This document shows, piece by piece, positions 25,301 through 38,000 of a DNA stretch of 64,000 bases. Made by a program: the position numbers and the translations under genes. The notes beneath the pieces are model-generated. The model had not been told where the DNA came from, did not search any database, and worked only from the letters and a program-made list of their open reading frames with translations. Source of the stretch: Rhyzopertha dominica (taxonomy: Eukaryota; Arthropoda; Insecta; Coleoptera; Bostrichidae); contig QCXZ01000064.1 of assembly GCA_025024175.1 (NCBI GenBank), positions 53,713,325 through 53,777,324 of the forward strand, written 5' to 3'. Numbering within the stretch: the stretch's first letter is position 1; each line of letters starts with the position of its first letter.

Positions 25301-28300
25301 CATCAGAAGGTATTTTAAGGAGTCAAATTATTTAGGTATAAACCAAACTTCTTTTTATGGAAACCATAGTTAGCTTTACTGAGAGGACCTATTTTTTCTG
25401 ATGAAAAATATATACATATGTTGTTAGTGGTTTAAATAGGGAAATTTCATGAATTTTTGAGAAGTACTTTGTGGTGTTTACAAAAGAGCATTTGAACATC
25501 AGCTGCATTCGATAAAAGGCTTGGGATTAAACAAAAAAGTACTAAAATACCGTTTCCCTACATTCATTTGTTTTTGAGATATCTGATGTTAAATAATTGC
25601 TGTTCACGAAACTTGTAGTAAATATCTCGATCAGTTGATATGTTCAATTGTTTTTATTGCTGTTCACGAAACTTGTAGAAAATATCTAGATCAGTTGATA
25701 TGTTCGATTGTTTTTTGTAAACACCCCAAAATTTTTCTCAAAAATTCATGAAATTTCCTCATTTAAACCACTATATCTATGGCATCAAATAAAAAAGTTA
25801 GCTATTGTTTCGTGAACAGCAATTATTCAAAATAAGATAACTCAAAAAAATGAATGTAGGGTAGTGATACTTAGTACTTTTTTGTTTAATTCAAAGCCCT
25901 TAATCGAATGCGGTATTTTATTTAAAATAACAAACTTGTAATCGATATCTTGCTCAGCTGTTTTTTTGTATCACAAAATTGTTCTCAAAAATTCATAAAA
26001 CTTTCCCATTCAAACTACTAGTCTACGTCATCAAAGAAGTTAGTAATTATAGACTGTTACCGTGAACACTCTGTATATTATGTATATTGTGTGTTCGCTT
26101 GTTCCATAACCTTCTCAGTGTAAACATAAAATCTGACTAGATTACTAAAAATGGAATAATACCAGAATTTTTGGAAATAAACTTAAACAATGTATACATT
26201 TTCTTGATTAGAAAGAATAGGTTCTTTAACGATAACAAAGCCAATTATGGTTTTACTTAGAATACATACATGTTTGTGTTATATATGAAAAAAGTGACGT
26301 GTAGAAAAATTCTATGTTGCTTAATTCAAAATGAAGATATCTATCAAAAATATATTTATAGTTTTTTTGTATCTACATACCCAAGCGAGATATTGAAGAC
26401 TGAAAAAATGTAAGGTTATTGAAAAGTTGGCTATAGCTTTAAAACAAGATACAATATAAAACTAGTGATAAAAAAACAAGACATATTGTCCAAACTGCAA
26501 CTTTCTAGTATTAACAGTTACCAAGAACAAGGTACAACAATTATCTTGACTAATCAAAATTAATTGAACTATTATTCAACTGATTATTCTTTTTATAAAT
26601 CAATCGACTCATTTGTGAAGCCCTAGCTTTTGCTATAACTAGAAATACAAATATACAATCAAAATAAAAAAATTTGAGCTCGGATAAAAAAAATTTTATA
26701 TGTAATGTGGTGGAACCACAGTAGAGTAGGGCATGAGCTACACCTTCCATTGGAACCTTGCATGATTCTGGATTTTTTAACTGCAATTTTAGTTAATTAT
26801 GGAACATTTTGTTTTATTAGAAATTAATTAACATCATAACTCTTCAGATAAACAAAACCTAGCTGATGAGTGTGAAGCATGCTTACAAACAGCGGAGTCG
26901 GTGCTTCCACGAACAGAAGTTATGGAACAATGTGTAATTTGCCTATTGAACCTTGGTCGATGGGATTTTCTTGTGACCTTTGACAAGAGATGGACATTTT
27001 TCGAAATAACCGCTGCCATAGCCCAAAGTTGTCATGATTTCATGAAGTACAAAGGAAACAAAAAAGTGTCAAAAGATATTTGGGATTTGGGTAAGAGAGA
27101 TATTTTTTTTTAATAATAACTAACCTTAGTGATATTCATCTAGTTCTTCCCGTATTTGGCTGTCCACCTTCAATGAGGAGAGCTGGGGGTGCAGGAATGG
27201 TCCATCAGGATTCTCCAACAAGCAATACAAAATTAGTGTTGATGTCAGTATTAACCCAACTACGTGATTCTACGGCACTGACAATGGTTATATCTATGCT
27301 GACTCGTTTGTATAACGTGTTGCGTGATGAGTCCAGTCTGGAGCTGCAGGTTGACTTTTTGATGTTGTGGCCGGCTGTTGTAAGCAAGTAAGACATTTTT
27401 TATTATTTGAAAGTTTTTTGATAAAAAAATTATTCATATTTGAGTAAAAGTATAGCATCAACAGACAAGTAGTAGTAGTAGTAGTAAGTAGTAAAAAAAA
27501 CCTCCATTTTGTTTTATACACACATTACATTTGTGCAGCTTTCTGAATATCCCTCCTCCTTAAACAAGCAAAGCAATTTAAAATTCTGGTGACCAAACTC
27601 TACAGTAAGAAATTCTGTGGGCTATTCTATTGTTGAAACTACAATAGAAATCGTCTTCTAAATATTTTTCATGCGAAATTTGTAATAAATTTATGTAACA
27701 CTTCCTGTTAAAGACTGTTCATAAAAAATTCGTCCTAAAATTTTGGTTCTTAATTTTCTTCTCCAAACGTTTAAGCCAAACCTCACTTGATTCAAGTTAT
27801 CCTACTTCTTTTTGGATTTTTGATAACCCAAATGTATTCATTGTTTTTGTTGAGCATGCCACAATTTAGAAAATGACTTTTGGAGGTCCATATAATGTTT
27901 TTTAAAATATTTGCATCATTATTTTTTTTAACAGTCACCTGCAGTATACCAATCTTCTCACCATGTTTCCAGAATGTAATATTTGCGATAAATGAATTTT
28001 TTAAGCTTTATACGAATGCTTTTTTAACACTCCAAATCTTATAAATGACCTGAAAGTTGTTTAAACAGTAACAAAAAACTACAAAAAGCAAATAATCTTA
28101 TACTTAGAAGGGCCAAAACATTTATTTCTTTATTGATTTGCATAGAATCTTTATAATTTCTTGTTTTTATTAAAAAAAAACATAGTTTCCAATATTTTTC
28201 TATTCTATACGGTCTTATGTGGTTGGTGTTTTTCATGGCATGTCGTTTTATCTTTTAGTTTGTGCTATTTGTTTTAATAAACCTCATGATCCTTTTCAGA

Positions 28301-30157
28301 AAGAATCATTTGATTATAAATATATAGAAGTTCATTTTTAAAGTAACCAATATTTTATGATATATTAACAATTTAATTCAAAACAGTAAATATTTTCGAA
28401 ACAAATTTTTTTTATTACTCTACCGACCGATTTAATTCATTTGTATATTAGAAAAATTCTGTTTCAAATATGTTTCACACGTATTTTCTATTCTTAATTA
28501 ACTTCACTTGAAAAATATACCATTTTTGTTTTAAAATATTTTTTTGTAGATAATTAATCTGTCTCTGAACTTTTCATATCATATTCAGAAAATGAATTTC
28601 AAATATGTATTGAACATATTTTTAATTTGGAATTAAAACATTATATGTACCGAAGCACTAGGTTGTGTGCAGTTGAAATGTCTAGTTCTGTTGGTTGTTC
28701 TTGGTAATCACAATGCTGCATATCCATTCATATAACCAAGAATTCCCAACAATGTATTGCATTTTTGCTATATTGTTTGCTTGCCCAAAGAATTAATTCA
28801 AGAAATAATAATGTTTTAATTCCAAATTAAAAGTATGTTAAATACATATTTGAAATTCATTTTCTCAATATAAAGGATAAAATGACACACAAAGTTTGGA
28901 GACAGATTAATTTAAAAATTCAATAGGGCATCCAGAAGAAAACATTAATTTGGCATGAAAAATCAAATGATGGAGAAAAATAGATGATTGCTATTTGATG
29001 CAGTCTAAAAAAGTAGCCTTTAAGATATTATTGATATTTAAAAAAAATACATAGAAAAATAATTACGAGCAATTTTCAAAAAAGCCCTTTTTTAAACTAA
29101 ACTCTGAAGATACTTTCATTATTATTTCAGTTTGTTAGAAGCCATCAAAATTTGCAACATAAGCGTATTTAACTATATTTGTATGTCTTACCTATTTCTT
29201 GATCCCAGTGGTAAGCAATAAATTTGTTACACACTGTATTATATAACTCTATAATTGAGACCAAATCGTCCTGTTGCGTGATTAAAATCAAACAAAAATA
29301 AACATGGATTACTGGGAATTATGTATCATTTGCAGTATGTTTAATAATTTCACATTCACAACATTTTGTTTCATGTTCACTTCATGCTATAATAAAATTT
29401 ATTGTTTATTAATATATTAAAAAATATTATTCCGTCCTTTTGCAGCCTACTGATTATATTTGGATATTCCTTAACCTTCTTATGTAAATTTAGAAGCCAC
29501 TGCAACTTTTTTTATTAATAATTTTTTTAGTGCAAATTCCTATAACACCAGAGCTGTTTGTGAATTACTGAAGCAAATGGTTATGCAAGCCCTATACTAT
29601 TACCCTACCAACATCCCATTTTTGAGGCTAATGGGCGATATTCATTTCGGTGAGCAAATAGATTTTCTTTAAAAATTAGTCAAGCTACGCAAAACTCTAT
29701 TTCAGCTAATGGTCACAATGAATCTGCTTTAAACTTTTATTTGAAATCCTTGGTGATATCCACGGATTATTTTAACTTGCCTGTCCGAAGCGATGATCAT
29801 GTCTTCAGAAGGATGATCAAAAGTTGCAACGCTCTGGGTAATAATACACAAGCTGCTGCTCTGTGTCAATTCCTGGAGGAACCTGATTATGTCGTGGCGT
29901 TCCATATACTGGCTGAACAAAAGCAATGTAACGATGCCGTAGACGCATACTACCATTGCTTTTTTGACGTAAACATATTGGAATATCTGATATACCTGCA
30001 CAATAAGAAAGGAGAACTGCAACGGCGNAGAAGGGCTGTNCAAGTTATTGGGTTGCTGGAGCTAAATTCTAATAATAATGAGGAGATACAGAGGGAAACT
30101 ATTAATTTGAGAAAGAGTACATTTTTACGAGCTTTAACTAAGCAGTATGTTCATTGA
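19331..30157 (+). CDS. IntS8: Integrator complex subunit 8
   Basis: INTS8 is part of the nuclear Integrator complex, which cleaves snRNA 3' ends, terminates paused Pol II transcripts, and recruits PP2A. Twelve exons: 19331-19448, 19507-19716, 20815-21061 (or from 20818), 21117-21555, 22436-22666, 22729-22972, 23024-23206, 23282-23500, 26848-27090, 27144-27387, 29531-29649 and 29706-30157. The total is 2,949 nt (982 aa), close to the roughly 1,000 aa of animal INTS8. Family-like segments include WFEFLLNEDLLRKHL near residue 22, ALKVAAHLKWNL near 105, and the conserved C-terminal region RRMIKSCNALGNNTQAAALC, ILEYLIYLHNKKGE and VIGLLELNSNNNEE. Exon 6 must splice at 22972 (51-bp intron) to keep frame. 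Two n fall in the last exon. An ATTAAA signal lies about 75 bp past the stop. Confidence 0.95.
19865..20679. repeat. Large inverted-repeat element X in an INTS8 intron
   Basis: The left end GGTGTCCCAGTAACTATTAA and the right end TTAATAGTTACTGAGATATC are complementary. The arms continue inward through GGCTATAG and AACATTTCTTCAG-like stretches. It looks like a foldback or MITE-like element of about 815 bp, related to element Y at 25.1-26.5 kb. Confidence 0.75.
24057..24186. mobile_element. MITE, copy 2 (diverged)
   Basis: Ends GGTCAGTTTCTTTTCTC and GAGAAGAGAAACTAACC, with GCTAAAATCAAC and its complement inside; flanks TAA/TAT. Member of the TAA-duplicating family, in an INTS8 intron. Confidence 0.75.
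24340..24490. mobile_element. MITE, copy 3
   Basis: Terminal inverted repeats GGGCCGGTTTCTCTTC and GAAAAGAAACCGGCCC, with the shared inner motifs GCTAAAATCA and TGATTTTAGC. It lies about 150 bp from copy 2 in the same INTS8 intron. Flanking bases (ATA/ATG) no longer form a clean duplication. Confidence 0.85.
25151..26538. repeat. Large inverted-repeat element Y in an INTS8 intron
   Basis: Left end GTAGGGTATCTTGGTTAATG pairs with right end TTAACAGTTACCAAGAACAAG. Inner arms repeat GCTGTAGCCAACTTTT and its complement GTTGGCTATAGC. In the middle, AGCAATTATTCAAAATAAGA-like and CTTGTAGnAAATATCT segments recur. It is about 1.4 kb, related to element X but longer and with nested duplications. Confidence 0.7.
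28554..28914. repeat. Foldback element in an INTS8 intron
   Basis: Arms of about 90-110 bp: 28554-28646 pairs with about 28806-28914 (ATTAATCTGTCTC with GAGACAGATTAAT, and TTTAATTTGGAATTAAAACA with its complement). The loop of about 160 bp contains no open frame. Confidence 0.8.
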
Positions 30158-31838
30158 TTTTATTTTGTTTGTTTGCTGTATATATGCCTTAAGTCTTAAG
30201 TTATCAGTGTTTTATTTTATTTTTTTAAAGTAGATATTAAAGATTTTAACTATTAACTATTAGTTTTTGTATTAAGCTTTGAAGCGTATACCCCATAAAA
30301 ATTTCGAAATGTTTTTTTATTAAAATTTGATAAAAGTCCAAAAAGAAAGCAATGCATATTGTCGGCAAGAAGGTTGTCGTCTGACACTATAACATGTCAA
30401 AATCTGCATCATTCTCATCAAGCACTGTTTTTAAAGCCTTACAAGGCATTAATATAAGAAGTTTGATTTTATTATATACTTTGCTTTTTATTAGACACAA
30501 ACTCATATGCATTATTTAAATGCATTCTATTTTTGTTTTACCAGATAATGTATTATTTCTCCCAAGTACAATGAAATTCTTGTTCAAAACTAAAATAAGA
30601 ACACCAATTTTATGTGTTTCAAATGTTTAACAACAAAATTGATACTTCAAATATGTAAGGCATTTATTTTAATGGGACAAATAATTTGAAATAGTATTTA
30701 AAAGTTACTTCAAACTTCCTGCATTAAAATATCTGACAGCGAAATATTTGGTAATTTTACTATTGTTAAAAATTCTAACTCTTATTCTTGTAAAGAAAAT
30801 GGGCTATTTTCATCATTTCTTTTATTGCATCATCTAAAAGAGCAGATCAAAAACTATAAATACATCACGTGACGTAATAAATACGTCTCTGTATGCACCA
30901 AGTACTAACAAACTTTTGATAGAATATCTCTCTCTCATTTCTCGTAGGAGTGAGTGCAAGCAAAACTCAAAAGTTCATAATATGTAAATTAGTAATTCGT
31001 AGTTCATTTGTACTGCTGCCATTGAGCCTTGCACGTGCGTGACCTAGCTTAAGATGTCTGGTGTATTTAAATGTTTCCACAACTTCACTGCTGTCAGTTT
31101 TTTAGTGTAGGCAATACATGTATATGTAATAATTTACATCACTGTTTAGGGTTTTAATCAACAGATTCAAGCCACCCTGAAGAGCTATTTCATATTTAAA
31201 ATTAAATAGTATCAGGACAAATCTTACTGGTACTTGCTCTAGGCACATGATGAAATGTCCTTTTTAATTGCTACATGAGTTTTTTTTTAATAAAGTTAAG
31301 AAAACATATTACATAATATGAATATTTTATTAACACTATTCACAAGATTAAAATCATTACAATATATACATAAACATGATTGCTGCATTTCACTTACAAC
31401 TGGCTACAAAAGTTCACCTATATAAAAAATAGACAACATTCTCCCAATACACAGTATGTGTTAAATAGCACTTTCACAATTCTTACTATTTTATAACATA
31501 AATTCAATTGACTACTCCAAAAATGTGTAACAATTACTTTTTGTCCTACAATTCAAATGCAATAATCTTAATACATCTGTAAATTTGTTATTTTAACATT
31601 GATGGTAACTTTAAATATTTTCAATACCACTACAGTAGGTAATGTAATAACAGGGTACATATAATAATAAACAGTGAATATGCTATAGGTTGACATTTAA
31701 TTCATCATCAATCACATTTGTATACTGAAATTCTATTATGCATAAGTTACTCTTCTAACTCTTCGTTGTAAATAATTCAGTAACATTTAATAAATAGAAC
31801 TTACCACCTTTTGTACAATAACTATAAATCTTACTACT
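30158..31838. other. Intergenic between the 3' ends of INTS8 and SAC1
   Basis: Convergent genes meet here. The stretch holds AT-rich 3' UTR sequence of both and poly(A)-like signals. I see no further gene. Confidence 0.6.
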
Positions 31839-33645
31839 TTAACCATACAGTGTTGTCAGTCTAGGAGTGTCGACAAACTCTGGCCCATGCTTGAAAATAT
31901 TAGACCCAACTCCAACAACCATAGTACCCCAGAATAGAAGGTACAACAATGATTCTGTGGAATATTCGGTGGGCAATATGGCACATGCCACAAACATGGC
32001 AACAGCCACAAGCAAAACCGAAGGAAATGTTATGTATCGCCAACCCCTTTCAACTTGCAGTGGGGTGCGTAGCTGTCCAACGCCCAGAAACAAATCGATC
32101 GAATCTTGCCGAAAACCATCGCCGAAGTTATTTTTGTAGTAACGAGTCATAGAGTTCATCCCATCTTTCAACATGCCCAACCTTGTCCTTTTCCCCGTGC
32201 GGGTGAAGTCCGTTTTTAAGGCACCCGTACCGGAATACTGCAAACTTACTAAATCTGCATTATCGGCCCACACGCTCTTGTACAGGTGTTCGAATGCATG
32301 ATGACTGTCAAGCTTCTCTTCGGGGGCTAATACTCCGAACCTTCGCAGCACAGCTTCCAGTGAACGATGGGCCAGCATGCTCTGCACAACGTTCGTGCGG
32401 TCTAAGCAGTCGATGCAATTTGTACGGAAGACGCCTTCTTGTAAGGATGCGAGCGTTCCATCACGCAACAACATGAAGTAACCCATTTCTTCTTGGTCTA
32501 GTGCTATACGATCTATCAAAATAGACAAACGGTGCCACTGCATTCTCCTGCATTCTGCGTGGAAATCGAACGGCTCATATCGCACCGAAGGGTTTGCCAC
32601 TTGATTTAATATGTCTCCAAATGCCCTTTCCAGTCTACCTTCTGCTCCTTTGTGATCAACAAGGTTTAAAATTACTTGTCGCCCATACAGCAAGACAGTT
32701 TGTTCCAAATGTTTCCCACAAACACTATACTGTTCTTGCAAATCAATTTCGTGCAGAGTAGGTGGCGGTTTATAGCGTAAATCAGGGAGTTGAGACCAAA
32801 ACAACGGTATTGAGCCTCTGATCTGTACGAAACTTGCACGATCTCCTTGGTATTCGATAATCTGCTCTGTTTCTACGAAATTTGCAACATTCCCGTCCTT
32901 ATCAGCTCCTCTCCTAAATAAACGAACCCCAGCCCTCTGGACACTCCTGCGTGATATTATACTCCAAGTAAAATAGTGCCCGTTTATCAAGCATGAATTT
33001 ATAGAAACAAAGCCGAGCATTATAGGCAGTGTAAAATTCCTAAACTCAGATGAGCGAAAGTTCTTTAACAGGTTGCCATTCCAAACAAATCTCTGATCTG
33101 CCCTTTCCAGAAGGGATTGAGACATAAAATCTGGAGCTATGCGGTGTAATCTTTGCAACGTGTGTGTCAAATCATACGTATAACTAAAATAATAAAGAGG
33201 CGTGCTCAAAACTAGTTCCACCATTGTGACATAGTCCGAGTTATCTTTTACATGTTCCGGCTTTAAATGCAGTGTACTTCGGAAGTAAGGTACAAGTTCT
33301 GTATTTGCAAGCCTCCATATTGCATGACCAGCTATATAACCAGTTACTTCCCTCTGAGTTGCTAAAACAAGATAACTGCCCGCCAGCAATTTAATACTCC
33401 CTAGAAATCCACAGAAGTCCTTTTGACTTATAACCCCTGGTATTGGACCTGTGCTTTTCTGTAAGCGTACGTTTTCTGATGACCTGTCTATAACTAATAA
33501 GCTAGAACCAGCTTTTGGTTCAATGTAAAATTTATCTGGAGTTATGTAGCTGCAAAATAGCAAAAATGTGTAAGTATTTCGTGCTTATACACATTTTACA
33601 AACTTACAGAGTAAGGTCGTCATAAATATCGCTTGCTGCTGGCAT
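31839..33645 (-). CDS. Sac1: Phosphatidylinositol-phosphate phosphatase SAC1
   Basis: SAC1 dephosphorylates PI4P (and PI3P) at the ER and Golgi and so sets the PI4P gradient. Two exons on the minus strand: 33608-33645 (MPAASDIYDDLT) and 31839-33549, totalling 582 aa, very near the family's usual length. The SAC domain carries the catalytic CX5RT motif in RTNCIDCLDRTNVVQS near residue 390. Upstream lies the conserved FSYTYDLTHTLQR segment, and the NNFGDGFRQDSIDLFLG linker precedes two C-terminal membrane segments (ITFPSVLLVAVAMFVACAI and LLYLLFWGTMVVGVGS). The tail ends TPRLTTLYG, so I see no C-terminal dilysine retrieval signal of the kind found in the human protein. Confidence in the family is very high. 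Confidence 0.96.
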
Positions 33646-35077
33646 TTTTCTTTGGTTGTCTTTAATACACAGATAAAAATGCAATCAATTAGACCATTTA
33701 GACTTGACAAAAACTGAGGTTAAAAGTTCAACTGTCATCTCTCATTACCAAGTAATCTGCTCATCACAGGGCTGCCAAATGAAAAATAAGTTTTTCACCA
33801 TACGTTGCCTTGAAAAGTTGCCAGATTTCACCAAATCCTGCTTGGTGCTTTAAAAAGTGACCATAGCTTGAGGTAACACAAACTTAAATACCATTTTATT
33901 TACATTTTAACAAAGTATTAAACAAAATAACCAAAAGCATTTAAACTTATTGAATAGAAAAACCTAGCTACAAAGAACTGCACATAACATAAAAATAAGG
34001 TAATAGAATAATTTGTTGACGGACAGCAAGGTGGTAGATTCTACCACCTTGCGGACAGTAATCAACATTTTGAAAAGATTGCAAAGTTTCTTAAAACTTT
34101 GATTATATGGAAAAGAATATTGTTCATGTTCATACCCTCTCTGCTTGCTCTGTTATTTATTCAAAGTTGGTTAATTCAAAACGTTTATTAAAACCATGGT
34201 TTTATATATATTTATATGCGCGTGCAATTTTAACGTTTGAACTTTAATGCGTCATAACTTCATAAATATACTTCAAATTAGTAGAAACCACGCAGCTTAT
34301 TACTTAGGTTGCCTTGAAGAACTTATTTCAAATCATTATTTATTTTTCTAGTCTATGTGCCGATATACATACCTTCTTGACAAACTGGTCCCGATACGAC
34401 TGTCAAATCAAACAACTAAACTGCCAACATTCAGCACATGCTAGCATCAAGAATCTGCCATGTCACTAAGTGAAACAAATCCTTATGGTCACCTCCTATC
34501 ACTGGGAGATGCCAATCTATTTGTCTTGTCATTATCTATGATTACAGTTGAAAATTTTCTGTTGTGATTTTGTGCCGAATAGCAGTTTTTCTTTGCTGAA
34601 TTTACTAATTATCTATACCCAAAAATCACACGTTTCTGTCCTAAACGACTTCATTTGCATAGTTGCCTTTGTTACGGCACAGTCATGCATTGGTTCGTAA
34701 TGTTATATTAAGCATGCTAAAGTAACTAGTTAGGGATTTTGCTTAAAGTTTTAAAAGCAGAAATAACCTTTCTTTTCCATTGCACATGGTTCACGGTGAC
34801 AAAATAATCAAAATGCTCACATATGTTGTCATAAAGTAACAAAAATTAATGATGTAAATGTCTTGGTTATTTGAATGGACTATCCAAACACATAAAACCA
34901 CAAAAGGATAAGTGTTAGTACAAAATACTGTAAATCTAGTCAACCTTTGCATCAGAACAAGTGTTGATACAAAAGTATAAAAATATATTTGTATAGTTTG
35001 TACATAAATAGCAGATTTTGGTTTAAATTAGTATATAAAAGTACAAAAGGTATAAAAACAAGGACGGAAACATTATA
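33646..35077. other. Intergenic between SAC1 and the XK-related gene
   Basis: AT-rich and without a convincing frame. It includes the SAC1 promoter side (just above 33645) and the XKR 3' UTR (just below 35078). A perfect small palindrome at 34026-34052 is listed separately. Confidence 0.6.
34026..34052. repeat. Perfect 12-bp hairpin, ATT loop
   Basis: GCAAGGTGGTAG and CTACCACCTTGC flank ATT. The hairpin is bordered by a GGACAG direct repeat (34021-34026 and 34053-34058, overlapping the arm by one base). Confidence 0.8.
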
Positions 35078-38000
35078 TCATAACTTAGTCTCATGTCTAA
35101 AGGGACGCCGTAACTGTCTAACAATAGCAGGTGGTGAATTACGATCAGACTCCTCGTCTGCAGAGTCTACATCTCCATCACTGCTGTTCGTCGATGCTAC
35201 TACTTGGACAGGCCTTCTTGTGCGTCCCCTCCTGTAATATTTAAATTCGCGGGGCAGGGTATAAGAACGAGGTAGAGATACTTGACTTTCTATATCGGAA
35301 GGCGCATGAGGACCGGGGATTTCAACGGGTTCCGGTTCTGGTATTACACAATCGCAGTACAAGTAACGTGGTGCCAGCAGGAGCTCGGGTGTACGACTTC
35401 GTGGAGCTCTCGGGGGCGGTCGCCTGTTTAAATTCATTCCGTAACTAGCCAGGTTGTTTAGGGATGCAAGGCTAAGCAGATGCGGTTCAACATGTCTTTT
35501 TGCCCGAGGGATAGGTTGACGATCGTCTAAATCCACACCCTCCGNTCCTACTAGTTTGCCTTGCTTTATTTCTTCCTCGATTATTTTTAGCTCTGCAAGT
35601 TGTTTCTGTTTCTTTTCTTGCAGCTTTTGGTGAATATTCACCCGAGATCCTACGCTGCTGCCCTCATTTTCGCTAGATGATGGTAGGGGTCTTCGCCAGA
35701 AAGGTACTGCCATTGGTCCTGAAATACAATAATTTTTGGTCAAGGAATCACCAAAGTATTATATATCCTTTAATAACTTCTCATTAGGTTATGAAGTTAT
35801 CAATTAAGAAGAAAACTAAACTTCATCTCTCAGTTCCTCACTCAAGCTTATTACTAACAACTAACTAATGGAATATTTTAATTAATTATATATGTTCCCA
35901 AAATTTGTCTAAATAAAATATGAGCAATTTACTCTAGAGAATAAAAACTGTATTCGGCTTTTGCCCTTTTAGACATATTGATAAAATATAAAGCTCGTCT
36001 GTGTTAATTGTCAAGATTTAGATTATTATTGTTATTAATGTTAAATTTTAAGTACATATGATACAAAATTACTTTTGTGTATTAGTCGGTATTTTTAAGC
36101 GTATCACTATACAACTTGCATAAACAAGGTAAAAATGAATAAAATAAATAAATGATCCAACTATAGGGCATTTCACATTAAGCTAAAACCCTAAAAAGTT
36201 TTAGAGAATGTTCTCAAATAAATCATTACTTACGTTCTTGAAAAAGATAGAACCAATAATAAAAATTCCTTGAAATAAAAAACAGGTTTAATTTTTACTT
36301 TCTTACTTTTCTGTGTACACAATGATACTTCTGCTTTTTCCAAGTTCTTTGGCATAGTTTCTTTTCTGAAATTGTGTAACTCTTTTGATCTAGATATTTG
36401 AAAAAATTACAATAATTTTCCAAAAGTGTTGTAAAGATTTTCCTGGAAGCAGAAGTAGAAGTTTCGGGATCTGCCAATTGTGTGTGATATTTGCTGTCTG
36501 GTATTTAATTTTAAATTATATTCCTCAAAGACAAATGCTGTTTTTTACTAAAATGAGCTGCTTGCCATGAAATTAACAAATAATAAAATTAATTTGCGGT
36601 CTTTAAAATCCTTTTCCTCGTTTTCCTTTGGCAACCTAAAGTAGGACCAGCTATGAAATCAAGAGTACAAGAACTAGCTAATACAAAAGTGTAACACATA
36701 GCCTAGTTACAATAAATAATAACTAAATGTTCCATTTGTATATATAGAGACTGTTAAAAGAAAAAACAAATACATAACTCATTACTTCTACATGTAGTTT
36801 CAAACAAATTTTATTGTGGGTGGTAGATCTCTACACTGATATTAAATGTTGTGTTCATGCACTTAATCAGTACTTGAACAATAATTAATATGATTAGTTG
36901 TAAATATATTCACAAATTAATATACAGTTCTTTAGATCATCCTTGACAGAACTGAATGGATGGTTTCATATGGAAGCTTGCCGCTCCTATAACTCCTAAA
37001 CTAATATGAGACATTCTAAGCTACTTTTAGTGTTATTTAATAAAATTTTCAAATCATCAAATTTTCTGAAGATTTTCAATTAATTTTTTCACGCTTTTTC
37101 TGTTAAAAAAATTCAAACCTAAAATTGCAGTTAACAATCAGAAAGGGCAAAACATTTCGTGAAATTAACAGTATCAAATTTTTTAAACCAAATAGTAGAC
37201 GCTAAAAAACAACGAGTTACATGACAAATTTATTGTGTGTTTAGGTTTTGCAGAAGTACAAAACATTTAAGTAAAAATGAATTAAAAGAATTAAAATTTT
37301 GATGTGGACATGTCTTTTCTCTCGTTTTCAGCTTTAGGAGTAAAACCGAATTCTCTATACAGAAAGTTTTAAATATGGCAGTCAGTACAGACATGTGGAA
37401 TACCTGTCCATAATTCTCATGCGTAGACGTTTATATTTGAGAAACGCATAAATATTAATCATGTTGAACACGTGAAAAATTCCAGATTGCAATAAAACAA
37501 TGACTTATACCATTATTCAACTGCCATGGAATGAAAAGACTTGTGAACAGTGGATAAAAGCAAAACTTAATATTTGTGAAAGACATTTGATGCAATCAAA
37601 TATCGTTGCGTTTAGTCTAGTGTTGTGTAAACATGATGTAACCAAACCTAAGCTCAGAGTACTGAACCAATAACATGCAACCATTAACACCATAACCCTT
37701 TCTATAATATTGTTTTTGCAGTATTACATTAAAATACAGTGCTTAAAGTCACGTGATTTAGAATCCAGATACTGCACATACGTGATAAACGTTTTAATAT
37801 TAAGGTATCACATTAGGGGTTATTCTATAAATGCTAACTCTCTCACAATTTTTTTGAGGTAACTGCTTCACTTAAATACTCCTGTTATGGTTAGAGCTAC
37901 GTCAAGTAAAAGTGGTTAAAAATTTGATTACAACTGCCTAAATTAAAAACAGAATATAGAATAACTTTTGCAATTTTTTGTATGCCTGTATTATTTGCTT

